This document shows, one piece after another, positions 1 through 6,281 of a stretch of DNA of 6,823 nucleotides. Source of the stretch: JALOOE01 sp964423545 (GTDB lineage Bacteria; Chloroflexota; Anaerolineae; CG2-30-64-16). The position numbers were made by a program, and so were the translations under genes. Location: assembly GCA_964423545.1 (NCBI GenBank), contig CAYRFV010000295.1, positions 1 to 6,823 on the forward strand, written 5' to 3'. A model generated the notes under the pieces. That model was not told the DNA's origin. It did no database searches and was given only the letters and a program-made list of their open reading frames with translations. Each line of letters opens with the position of its first letter. The stretch's first letter is position 1.

Positions 1-1
1 T

Positions 2-172
2 CTGGTTGTAGGCCAGGAGGTTGCTGCGCCCCTGGACGCGGCCAGGCAGATGGCTGAGATGGCGCGCGCATCTGCTGAACGCTTCACCATCCAGAATGCC
101 GCGTTATGCTACGCCCAGGTGTACAGAGGGGTGGCAGCATCCAGGCTGAGCAGGACCCGGCGCGCTCCCTGA
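2..172 (+). CDS. C-terminal fragment of a probable GT4-type glycosyltransferase (5' end outside window)
   Basis: The frame is open from the window edge for 56 codons and ends in TGA at 170-172. The fragment ends in a long helix containing MAEMARASAERFTIQNAALCYA followed by QVYRGV. This fits the usual end of GT4 (GT-B fold) glycosyltransferases, where a pattern like 'R...ERFS.E..A..Y..VY' forms the helix that crosses back to the N-terminal domain. No catalytic or nucleotide-sugar-binding motif is visible because that part lies outside the window, so the family call is inferred from the tail alone. The last residues (SRLSRTRRAP) are basic and look disordered. The gene converges on the secreted repeat protein at 255-1781, with a hairpin between them. 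The presence of further glycosyltransferases in the window makes the assignment more plausible. Another alpha-helical C-terminus cannot be excluded. Confidence 0.55.
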   Translation: MVVGQEVAAPLDAARQMAEMARASAERFTIQNAALCYAQVYRGVAASRLSRTRRAP

Positions 173-190
173 GCAAAGCACAAAACAAAC

Positions 191-221
191 GTCGGGCGAA
201 CACGGAAGGTGTTCGCCCGAC
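191..221 (-). terminator. Intrinsic terminator hairpin between convergent genes
   Basis: GTCGGGCGAACAC (191-203) and GTGTTCGCCCGAC (209-221) form a perfect 13-bp stem with a 5-nt loop (GGAAG). Read on the minus strand, the stem is followed by a T-rich run (GTTTGTTTTG, complement of 181-190). This is the layout of a Rho-independent terminator for the gene at 255-1781, whose stop codon is 33 nt away. On the plus strand no T-run follows the stem, so termination of the gene ending at 172 is less certain, although a stem this strong could still help block read-through. Confidence 0.82.
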
Positions 222-254
222 ACTGGACAACTAAGGAACGCTATCGAACGTCAA

Positions 255-1781
255 TCAGGGGACGGGCACGGCATTGTAGTCTTCACCAGCGCCCGGATGC
301 TGGACACGGGCGATTGCGATGAACTTAGCCGTCGGGTTCGTGGCGTCCGCCTCGATCGTCACTGCGCCGCCAAAGCTGCCATCGGTGTAGTATCCGAACT
401 CACCGGCATTCATCCCAGCTGCCCCGAGGGCCCCCGCAGTGGATGCATTGGAGCTTCCCTTCGAGAGGCCAGGAATCGTGAGCTGTTCGGTCGCGATCGG
501 GGCGCCGCCGGCCTTGCCGAAGTACTTCACGTTGACTTTGATCGTGGTCGTTTCGAGATTCTGGATCGCCAGGAAGGCTCGCTGCTTGCCGCCCATGTTG
601 GTGGGTGCATTGAAGTTGGTGTCGTTGGCCCAACGCACGAACGGCAGGGCCAGCTTCGAGGCCCCTTGCGGCTCACCCATGAAGATGGTAAACACGTCTG
701 CGGTTGCGGCGCCGGCGCCGACCTGCGCCTGCGCCTTACCGAGCGCCACAATCGGGGCGCCGGTGCTCGTGATCTTGGCTGAGCCGGTGAAGCTCGCCAT
801 CGACACGCCGCTGCTCGGCGCGCAGGTGGAGATGCTCTTCTTCTGGCCAGGGCCAATCGGATACGGACCATCGGTCGTCTTCAGCACGCCGCTGGTGTCG
901 TAATACGTGACGGTGACAGTGGCTGCGTCAGTCAGGCTGGCATTCTGAACGGCATAGAAGGTGTCCAGGCCGAACCTCTGGCACAAGGCGGTGGCGAGGT
1001 AAATCGTGTTGCTGGCGCGGCTCAGAGGCACCCCTTCGAAGTTGCCGCCGACGTTCTTGTTGGTGTAGAGCTCGCTTGCGGCCGCTACGACCTTGGCGGG
1101 AGTCGTGTTATCGCTGTTGCGCACAGCGGTCACGATCGCTGAACCATTGAACACAGTGGTTGTCCCTGGCAAACCGGTCGTCGCGGCATTGTCCATCTCG
1201 ATATACTTGGAGGAGCCCACAGGAATCACGTGCGTCGCCTGGCCCGCCAGGGCGCCGGCATTGTCCGCATCATAGAACTTCACTGTGGCCTTGACGTCGG
1301 CGGTATCCGAGTTCTGGATCGAGAAGACGGTCGTTCGGCTGAACTTCTGCAGCAGTGTGGTGGCAATCAGATACTGGTTCGACGCATCAGTCGCCGAGAA
1401 ACCGTTCGACAGCATGCGCATCTTGAAGCCGGCGTCCTGCGAGAACTGAACCACGGTGGCCACCAGCGGCTCCGAAGATGACATCACCGCTGAACCGCGG
1501 AACGGGGTCGGCAGGCCGGTGACGCTACCGATATAGAGGGAGGCCCCGGCGCCCGGCCCCAAGGTGCCGGCGCCCAGAGGATTGAAGTTGATGGGCGTGC
1601 CACTGCCCTCCGGATAGAAGTCCACCGTCACCGAAGCAGGGTTGGCGCCCACATTCTGGTAAGTGACAGAGACCACCCACGATGCGGTTCGAGCTGATGC
1701 GAATGCAGGAACGGCAAATCCGAAGAGGCCGGCGCAAAGCGCCAGCACCACCGCCACCGAGATCACCTTGGTGCGAGACAT
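255..1781 (-). CDS. Secreted protein with four degenerate beta-sandwich-like repeats
   Basis: This is a 508-residue exported protein of unknown function. ATG at 1781 is chosen because GGAGGAGGT lies 6 nt upstream; the frame could extend 13 codons further, to 1820, but without a ribosome site. Residues 1-30 form a Sec signal peptide: MSRTK, a hydrophobic core, then a probable signal peptidase I site near AFASA. The mature part holds four related units at about 36-117, 136-242, 259-357 and 376-497. Each begins with a QN pair (42-43, 156-157, 279-280, 407-408), then an alternating strand such as ATVKFYD or VTVTYYD, then a [F/G]-x-GSA-like turn (96-98, 213-215, 333-335; GGA in unit 4). This suggests Ig-like or similar beta-sandwich folds. 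Only unit 3 has cysteines (267, 320), perhaps a disulphide. No membrane anchor, sortase motif or catalytic motif is visible. Similar repeats are, from memory, common in Chloroflexota exported proteins. It is probably transcribed alone, from the promoter at 1878-1906. Confidence 0.85.
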   Translation of the reverse strand: MSRTKVISVAVVLALCAGLFGFAVPAFASARTASWVVSVTYQNVGANPASVTVDFYPEGSGTPINFNPLGAGTLGPGAGASLYIGSVTGLPTPFRGSAVMSSSEPLVATVVQFSQDAGFKMRMLSNGFSATDASNQYLIATTLLQKFSRTTVFSIQNSDTADVKATVKFYDADNAGALAGQATHVIPVGSSKYIEMDNAATTGLPGTTTVFNGSAIVTAVRNSDNTTPAKVVAAASELYTNKNVGGNFEGVPLSRASNTIYLATALCQRFGLDTFYAVQNASLTDAATVTVTYYDTSGVLKTTDGPYPIGPGQKKSISTCAPSSGVSMASFTGSAKITSTGAPIVALGKAQAQVGAGAATADVFTIFMGEPQGASKLALPFVRWANDTNFNAPTNMGGKQRAFLAIQNLETTTIKVNVKYFGKAGGAPIATEQLTIPGLSKGSSNASTAGALGAAGMNAGEFGYYTDGSFGGAVTIEADATNPTAKFIAIARVQHPGAGEDYNAVPVP

Positions 1782-1786
1782 CAGAG

Positions 1787-1795
1787 TACCTCCTC
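1787..1795 (-). promoter_or_regulatory. Strong ribosome binding site that sets the start of the secreted protein
   Basis: GGAGGAGGT on the minus strand lies 6 nt upstream of the ATG at 1781. It is close to a perfect Shine-Dalgarno sequence and places the start directly before a clean signal peptide. The 13-codon extension upstream runs through this site. Confidence 0.85.
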
Positions 1796-1877
1796 CGGTC
1801 AGTTTGGGATTGGACGTCAAGCGGGAAACGACCTCGCGTCACGAACAGCAACACGATGTCGACAACCTTGTAACGAT

Positions 1878-1906
1878 ATTCTACATGACTCCGGCGCTTC
1901 AGGCAA
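1878..1906 (-). promoter_or_regulatory. Sigma70-type promoter for the secreted repeat protein
   Basis: On the minus strand the -35 box TTGCCT (1901-1906, 4/6 to consensus) is followed by a 17-nt spacer and the -10 box TAGAAT (1878-1883, 5/6). It lies in a locally AT-richer patch. The start of transcription would be near 1871, giving a leader of about 90 nt before the ATG at 1781. A weak inverted repeat (1904-1912 with 1920-1928, 7-nt loop, one mismatch and one G-T pair) overlaps the -35 box and might be an operator. Confidence 0.65.
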
Positions 1907-2067
1907 TAATGCTTTTGAGGTATTATCGTCTTGACGAGCCACACCCGGGGCAACGGACAGCCGCTGCGTCTCTCGACGCCGGGGCATAGAGCCCGGCCGC
2001 CACGGCGACTCATCTCTCCGGCGCGGCGCCCGTCACGTAGTCGATCGCGCGCATCAACACAGCGCAG
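1907..2067. other. Divergent intergenic region between the secreted protein and the lipoprotein
   Basis: No convincing gene lies in this stretch; the whole gap between the two starts is 1782-2178 and holds the two promoters described separately. The part from about 1930 to 2060 is GC-rich and contains a short imperfect hairpin (1978-1985 with 1991-1997, one bulged base, 5-nt loop) with no T-run, so it does not look like a terminator. A 27-codon frame at 1909-1989 has no clear ribosome site and was not called. Confidence 0.6.
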
Positions 2068-2096
2068 TTGCGCGTGGCCGCGGGTGAGGCTATAAT
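2068..2096 (+). promoter_or_regulatory. Sigma70-type promoter for the lipoprotein gene
   Basis: A perfect -10 box TATAAT (2091-2096) sits 17 nt downstream of TTGCGC (2068-2073, 3/6 match to the -35 consensus). Transcription would begin near 2103 and give a leader of about 76 nt before the ATG at 2179. The TTG at 2068 that could open the longest frame is the -35 box itself, which argues strongly against that upstream start. Confidence 0.7.
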
Positions 2097-2178
2097 CCTT
2101 CTTGATCGGAAAAGCTCCGTCGACAGCGGTTTGACTCTCATCGTAGCGATTCCGATGACCCTGCAGAGGATGGATCGA

Positions 2179-2703
2179 ATGCGCGTGATACACTGGGCAC
2201 CGCTTCTTGGGGTGTTGCTGCTGGCAGCCTGTGTGGCGGCGCCAGAACCTCAGATATCTCCACTCACCGCTTCACCTTCGGCTGCGAACGCGGAGAAAGG
2301 AACCGTCCAGCCGCTGAGTCAGGGCGTTCCGTCTGCAACCGCTGCACTCCAGCCGAATCCAGATAAGGCGGTCCTTGTCGGACAGGTGTTGTCCAGCAGG
2401 GAGACCGGATCGAAGCCGCTTGCCGGCATTGCGGTCCGCCTGGCCAGGGTGTACTGGAATGCAGATAAGTCGGACGGCGCTTTTGTGCTCGAGGGCGCGA
2501 CCAGCCCCAGCACCATCGCAAAGGATGACGGTGGCTTTGTTCTGGCCGATGTGGCTCCGGCGGACTATGTCATTGTGATCGGGGATCCTGAGACTGAAAA
2601 CTCGATTCTCTTGGAGCCGGACGGCAGAGCCAGGGTCATTACCTTACAGGCCGGAAAGAAACTCGATCTCGGCAGACTGGAGACCCGGAGTAGGCCTCGA
2701 TAG
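2179..2703 (+). CDS. Lipoprotein with a carboxypeptidase-regulatory-like beta-sandwich domain
   Basis: This is a 174-residue exported lipoprotein. ATG at 2179 is preferred: AGAGG ends 9 nt upstream and the signal peptide begins at once. ATG at 2170 would add three residues but has no spacing to the AGAGG. Residues 1-17 are a lipoprotein signal peptide with lipobox LAAC, so Cys18 should be lipidated; residue 19 is Val. Residues 19-62 are rich in Ala, Pro, Ser and Thr and look like a flexible linker. Residues 64-168 match the carboxypeptidase D regulatory / transthyretin-like pattern: VLVGQVLS, then PLAGIAVRLARV, then DDGGFVLADVAPADYVIVIG. A loop at 92-114 (YWNADKSDGAFVLEGATSPS) interrupts the canonical fold. 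Such domains usually serve in binding or as scaffolds rather than as enzymes. The gene appears monocistronic and converges on the glycosyltransferase operon. Its ligand or partner is unknown. Confidence 0.82.
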   Translation: MRVIHWAPLLGVLLLAACVAAPEPQISPLTASPSAANAEKGTVQPLSQGVPSATAALQPNPDKAVLVGQVLSSRETGSKPLAGIAVRLARVYWNADKSDGAFVLEGATSPSTIAKDDGGFVLADVAPADYVIVIGDPETENSILLEPDGRARVITLQAGKKLDLGRLETRSRPR

Positions 2704-2772
2704 GCTTCTGCACCTTCCGGGATGAGGGGGTTCCGAGCGACAGCGCGGACGGTTCGGCTGCGGCATCCAGGA

Positions 2773-2804
2773 AGCGGTGGCTGACCGCTGCGGCGAGGCG
2801 CCGC
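2773..2804. terminator. Possible tandem hairpins between convergent genes
   Basis: AGCGGT (2773-2778) pairs with ACCGCT (2784-2789) over a 5-nt loop. Directly after it, GCGGCG (2790-2795) pairs with CGCCGC (2799-2804) over a 3-nt loop. They sit between the stop of the lipoprotein gene (2703) and the stop of the GT4 gene (2809). Neither strand shows a T-run after the stems, so intrinsic termination is only a possibility. Confidence 0.3.
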
Positions 2805-2808
2805 CGGG

Positions 2809-4005
2809 TCAAAGGTCGTAGACGCGAGCGAAGTCCTGGATGAGTTGATCCCAGTAGTAGCGATCGCGACTCGCAAGTGCTTCCACCTTGAGCTGCCGCG
2901 CTTTGGCGGGATCGAGGAGCACTGACAACAAGCCTTCGGCCAGGTGACGCGCATCGCCGGCAGGAACGACAATCCCGCCGCCTTGTGCTAACAGCTCAGC
3001 GCGGTCACCGACGGCCCCAGTAACTACCGGCGTGCCCATCGCCAGGCTTTCGATGATCTTAAGGGGACAGCGGCCTCTCGACGCCTCGTCGTCTTTGACT
3101 GGATCAACCGATACATCCGCAAGAGCATAGTATTTCGGCGCCTCAGCCGGCGGCACCCGGCCGGCGAAGCGCACGGCAGCGCCAAGGTCGAGTGCTTCAG
3201 TCTGTGCTCGAAGTCCGTCGTAGTCCTCACCCGAGCCCACCAGGAGGAGGATCGCATCAGGCGCGGCCTTGCGCACCAGCGCGAACGCATCGATCAAGAG
3301 ATCGACGGCATGACTGGTCAAGCTCAAGCTGCCGAGATAGAGAACGATCCGGTGCTGGCTCAGCCCCAAGTGCGCCCGCAACTGCTCGATCGTCTGTTCG
3401 CTGACAGGCGCAAAGCGATCGCGATCCACCCCATTCGGCACATAAACCACACGGTGGGTAGCAAGGCCAAGCTGTTTGATGCGCTCGAACGTCGATCGGG
3501 TGTTCACCGTGACCGCGCCGCACGCCCGCGGCAGATAGCTCTCGAAGAAGCGCACCCCTCGGCGCTGCCATTCTCCGGTGAACCGGTTCGAGGTCGCCTC
3601 GGAGTCGTCACAGTCGAGGAACAAACGGCAGCCCCGCACCCGGCGCGCAATCAATGCTGCGACGCCATTCATGGGATGAGGTTTCCCCAGATGAAAAACG
3701 TCGGTCGGCGCCTGAAGCGCCGCCTGCGCCAGTTTCCAGGTCGCCACACTCGCAATCCACAGGAGATGGACGGGACCGAAGTAGGTTTTGGTATTGCCGC
3801 TCTTGAACACATGCATTTGAGCGACATACCGCACTTCTACGCCGTCTCTGATGAAGCGACGTTCTTCAAGTGAGGCGAAATCCGGGTGCAATGCCACGAT
3901 CGTGACGCGGTGTCCCAGGCGCGCCAGTTCTTTGCAGATGGGCCAATAGCGCCCGAGTCCTGACGGGCTCTCCAGACTCTGCGTAAGCAAGAAGGTGATC
4001 TTCAT
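2809..4005 (-). CDS. GT4-family glycosyltransferase (GT-B fold), last gene of the operon
   Basis: This 398-residue protein has the normal GT4 length. It would transfer a sugar from a nucleotide donor to a growing glycan at the cytoplasmic face; donor and acceptor cannot be read from sequence. The N-terminal domain opens with MKITFLLTQS and the glycine-rich acceptor loop SPSGLGRY (13-20). LDCDD is at 130-134. The C-terminal domain has YVPNGVDRDRF (188-198), LYLGSLS (222-228), LLLVGSGEDYDGLR (253-266), VRFAGRVP (278-285) and PLKIIESLAMGTPVVTG (314-330). Glu319 is the second Glu of the EX7E motif; the first position is Gly311, so the first Glu is missing. ATG at 4005 is chosen because it begins the first strand of the fold. 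It follows the stop of the upstream GT4 after 10 nt, with only a weak ribosome site (GAG), so translational coupling is likely. A frame extending to 4212 would overlap that gene and was not used. Confidence 0.9.
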   Translation of the reverse strand: MKITFLLTQSLESPSGLGRYWPICKELARLGHRVTIVALHPDFASLEERRFIRDGVEVRYVAQMHVFKSGNTKTYFGPVHLLWIASVATWKLAQAALQAPTDVFHLGKPHPMNGVAALIARRVRGCRLFLDCDDSEATSNRFTGEWQRRGVRFFESYLPRACGAVTVNTRSTFERIKQLGLATHRVVYVPNGVDRDRFAPVSEQTIEQLRAHLGLSQHRIVLYLGSLSLTSHAVDLLIDAFALVRKAAPDAILLLVGSGEDYDGLRAQTEALDLGAAVRFAGRVPPAEAPKYYALADVSVDPVKDDEASRGRCPLKIIESLAMGTPVVTGAVGDRAELLAQGGGIVVPAGDARHLAEGLLSVLLDPAKARQLKVEALASRDRYYWDQLIQDFARVYDL

Positions 4006-4015
4006 GGCGCTCGTT

Positions 4016-5158
4016 TCAGGCAGTGGTGACCGATCCCGAGAGCGCCTGGAGATGCATGAGGCAACACCGGCCGAGAGGCTCCAGATCAAACTGCTCCAGG
4101 AAGATGCGCCGGCCGTTCGCGGACAAACGCTCTCGCAAAGTCGGGTCATGCTGCAGAATCTGAATCGCTTCGGCCAGAGCCGCAGGATTCTCGCGAGAGC
4201 AGAGGAAAACATGCTCCCCGTGCGTCAGCACCGCTCTGACTGCCGGTGAGTCTCCTGTAAGGGTCGGTTTCGCCATGGCCAGGCTCTCGTAGATCTTGTT
4301 GTGCACCGTCATGAGCGACTGCGGCGTTGTTCCGAAGGCGCCCAGGCAGATGTCGGCATCAGCGATATGCATCGCCAGGGCCGGGGCGTCCATCCAATCG
4401 AGGAACGAGATGTTGTTCAGGCTACGGGATGCCGCGAGCGCCATCGCTCTGTCCTTGTCGGGCCCATCTCCGATCAACTCAAAGTGGATGGTCGGATCCC
4501 AGGCGAGCAAACCGGCTGCCTCAACGATGGTGCAAACACTGTGATTCGGTATATAGCTTCCGTAGTACACGACCTTGAGGCTCTCCGCAGCGCGCTGGGC
4601 GCCGCTGAGCGGATGAAAGAGCCGGCTGTCGGCGCCGGTTGGCACCAGGCGAAACCTCCTGGGATCGACGTGATGTGTTGCGCCCAACCAGGCCGCGTAA
4701 TCCTGCGTATCGATGACCAGCTGATCCGGCAGACGGATGGCGAGCCATTCCAGGCTGCGCAGGAGCGACACCGTGATCCCACTGCGCTTGTCGAGCCGTC
4801 GCTCCTTGGCGATCAGATAGACCGACATAAAGACGTCCCATACCAGCGGCTTCCGATTCAGCCAGCAGAGCAAGCGCGCCAGGAATATGTCCAGTTGGCC
4901 GGGATAGCCCACCATCATGATGTCATAGGGAGCCATCCGGCGATAGTGCGCCAACAGATGGGCGTAGGCGCGCATCACGCGCGCCCAGAAAGCCGGGCGG
5001 ATCCAGCCCCCGCTGGCAGTCTCTACTCGATCCTGGATACCGGTCCACAACTCTGCGTGGCATTCGATTACCTCCACGCCATTGCGCCGCAGCCCCTCGA
5101 TCATGATGCGGTTGCGTGCGTAGTTGGCCCGGTATGTGCCGAAGTAGCAGACGCGCAT
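4016..5158 (-). CDS. GT4-family glycosyltransferase (GT-B fold), second gene of the operon
   Basis: This is a 380-residue cytoplasmic glycosyltransferase. ATG at 5158 has GAGGT 6 nt upstream and begins with MRVCYFGTYR, the first beta strand and loop of the N-terminal domain; a TTG at 5188 would add ten residues that fit no family. YDIMMVGYPGQLDIFLARLL (78-97) is typical of the N-terminal domain of a GT4 subgroup. The C-terminal nucleotide-sugar domain shows LVPTGAD (171-177), VVYYGSYIPNHS (196-207), FELIGDGPDK (226-235), ADADICLGAFG (266-276) and NKIYESLAMAKP (287-298). Glu291 corresponds to the second Glu of EX7E, while the first position is Met283. The hydrophobic stretch near 88-100 belongs to the fold and does not look like a true membrane span. 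The start lies 67 nt after the GT2 stop, and the stop lies 10 nt before the next GT4. Donor and acceptor are unknown. Confidence 0.9.
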   Translation of the reverse strand: MRVCYFGTYRANYARNRIMIEGLRRNGVEVIECHAELWTGIQDRVETASGGWIRPAFWARVMRAYAHLLAHYRRMAPYDIMMVGYPGQLDIFLARLLCWLNRKPLVWDVFMSVYLIAKERRLDKRSGITVSLLRSLEWLAIRLPDQLVIDTQDYAAWLGATHHVDPRRFRLVPTGADSRLFHPLSGAQRAAESLKVVYYGSYIPNHSVCTIVEAAGLLAWDPTIHFELIGDGPDKDRAMALAASRSLNNISFLDWMDAPALAMHIADADICLGAFGTTPQSLMTVHNKIYESLAMAKPTLTGDSPAVRAVLTHGEHVFLCSRENPAALAEAIQILQHDPTLRERLSANGRRIFLEQFDLEPLGRCCLMHLQALSGSVTTA

Positions 5159-5162
5159 CCAT

Positions 5163-5170
5163 CGACCTCG
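5163..5170 (-). promoter_or_regulatory. Ribosome binding site for the second operon gene
   Basis: GTCGAGGT on the minus strand, with the GAGGT core at 5165-5169, lies 6 nt upstream of the ATG at 5158. It decides the start over the in-frame TTG at 5188. Confidence 0.6.
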
Positions 5171-5225
5171 ACCCAGACGATCCGGCAAAGAACCTGCGGC
5201 GACTGCTGCGCCTCGCAGCTGCTGA

Positions 5226-6194
5226 TCAGAAGTGACCTGCGTCGCGCCTGTCTCGCTCCGACTCAGCTCGGCGCGCCCGGTATACCATTTCCTCCAGCAT
5301 CTTGCGGTTCATGCGCACCAGGTCAGCCACCAGACCGATCAAGCACACCTGGAATCCCACGATCGCCAGGATGGCCGCCAGGATGAGTGACTGGACGTTC
5401 CCGGCCACACCGCCGCTGCGCCAGAACAGGTAGAGGAAGCGCAGCCCCGGCAGCAGCGCCAAGAGCAGCAGCACGCCGCCGGCCGTCAGAAAGACGCGCA
5501 GCGGCCGATACATCACATAGAACCGCTGGATGGTCACCGCCGAGAGTGAGATGAAGGACGGGATGCTGCGGATCAGCCGCGACCTGCGCGTATTGGGGTT
5601 GGTGTGGATGGGGACGAAGACGACAGCCATCCGCCGCGCGCCCGCCTGGATAAGGGTCTCCAATGTGTAAGTGTAGTCGCTCAGCACCGTGAGGCGCAAG
5701 GCTGCCTCACGCGTGAAGGCACGGAAACCACTTGTCGCGTCGGGGATCGGGATGCCGGCGGCCCGCTGCACCACCGCGCTGCCGAGGCGCTGCAGCGCGC
5801 GCTTGACCGGCGTGAAGTGCTCCTGGCCGGCCACCCCGCGATCTCCCACGACGATATCGGCCTGGCCACTCAGGATCGGCGCCACCAACCGGCCAATATC
5901 CTGACCACAATACTGATTGTCCGCATCGGTGTTGACGATAATGTCCGCGCCGGCGGCCAACGCGGCTTCCAGTCCCGTAGTGAAGGCCGCTGCCAGACCC
6001 CGGTTGCGACGGTGACGAACGATGTGATGAATGCCCAAGGCGTGCGCCACTTCCGTCGTGCGATCACTGCTCCCGTCGTCCACGATCAGGCACTCGATCT
6101 GGTCCACCCCGGGCAGCGACCGCGGCAGGTCAGCAAAGGTCAGGGGCAGGGTGCCTTCCTCGTTATAGCAAGGGATCTGAATGATTAGTTTCAC
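5226..6194 (-). CDS. GT2-family membrane glycosyltransferase, polyprenyl-phosphate sugar transferase type
   Basis: This 322-residue protein has a GT-A domain of about 230 residues followed by two membrane segments (about 232-257 and 267-292) and a basic cytoplasmic tail. Motifs: IPCYNEE (7-13), the nucleotide-binding IVDDGSSD (37-44), HRRNRGLAAAF (61-71), the metal-binding TDADNQY (89-95, Asp90 and Asp92), ATSGFRAF (153-160) and QRFYVMYRPL (223-232). This is the layout of DPM1/GtrB-like enzymes, which move a sugar from a nucleotide donor to polyprenyl phosphate. The sugar is not predictable. The start is taken as GTG at 6194, giving VKLIIQIPCYNEE, as expected for the first strand of the fold. 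An ATG at 6284 would add 30 residues of no known type, and it lies upstream of the predicted transcription start near 6242. No good ribosome site precedes either start. It is the first gene of the three-gene minus-strand operon. Confidence 0.9.
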   Translation of the reverse strand: MKLIIQIPCYNEEGTLPLTFADLPRSLPGVDQIECLIVDDGSSDRTTEVAHALGIHHIVRHRRNRGLAAAFTTGLEAALAAGADIIVNTDADNQYCGQDIGRLVAPILSGQADIVVGDRGVAGQEHFTPVKRALQRLGSAVVQRAAGIPIPDATSGFRAFTREAALRLTVLSDYTYTLETLIQAGARRMAVVFVPIHTNPNTRRSRLIRSIPSFISLSAVTIQRFYVMYRPLRVFLTAGGVLLLLALLPGLRFLYLFWRSGGVAGNVQSLILAAILAIVGFQVCLIGLVADLVRMNRKMLEEMVYRARRAESERDRRDAGHF

Positions 6195-6248
6195 GGCCGG
6201 CCGAAGTTTCGGGCAGATAGTCGGATGCTGCGCTCGATTGAGGACTGG

Positions 6249-6277
6249 ATTATAGCATCCGGGGGACGCCTGGGCAA
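6249..6277 (-). promoter_or_regulatory. Extended -10 sigma70-type promoter of the glycosyltransferase operon
   Basis: On the minus strand TTGCCC (6272-6277, 4/6 to the -35 consensus) is followed by 17 nt and a perfect TATAAT (6249-6254), preceded by TGC, which fits the extended -10 motif TGn. Transcription should begin near 6242, about 48 nt before the GTG at 6194. It would drive all three minus-strand glycosyltransferases. Confidence 0.78.
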
Positions 6278-6281
6278 ACAA

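Noticed and set aside
707..720. 14-nt perfect palindrome CGGCGCCGGCGCCG
   Set aside because: It encodes part of an Ala/Gly run in the secreted protein and has no loop or T-run, so it reflects GC-rich codon use.
1732..1743. Cys16 within the signal peptide of the secreted protein as a possible lipobox
   Set aside because: The residue before the Cys is Leu (ALC), which does not fit a lipobox, and a good signal peptidase I site (AFASA) follows.
1909..1989. Small plus-strand frame (26 residues) in the intergenic region
   Set aside because: Only a weak AGG precedes it, it overlaps the opposing promoter and no features support coding.
1978..1997. Hairpin GCCGGG...CCCGGC in the divergent intergenic region
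   Set aside because: It is short, has a bulge, lacks a T-run and lies upstream of both genes, so it is not a terminator; no regulatory role can be supported.
1525..2193. Minus-strand open frame of 222 codons across the divergent intergenic region
   Set aside because: It overlaps the signal peptide region of the secreted protein in another frame and runs through both promoters; its composition is not protein-like.
3310..3873. Plus-strand open frame of 187 codons opposite the last GT4 gene
   Set aside because: It is fully antisense to conserved GT4 motifs and has no ribosome site or domain.
4301..5386. Long open frame on the plus strand (361 codons) opposite the GT4 and GT2 genes
   Set aside because: It lies antisense to two well-supported glycosyltransferases and crosses their junction. 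It shows no recognisable domain and is rich in Arg, Pro and Gln, as expected for a shadow frame in GC-rich DNA.
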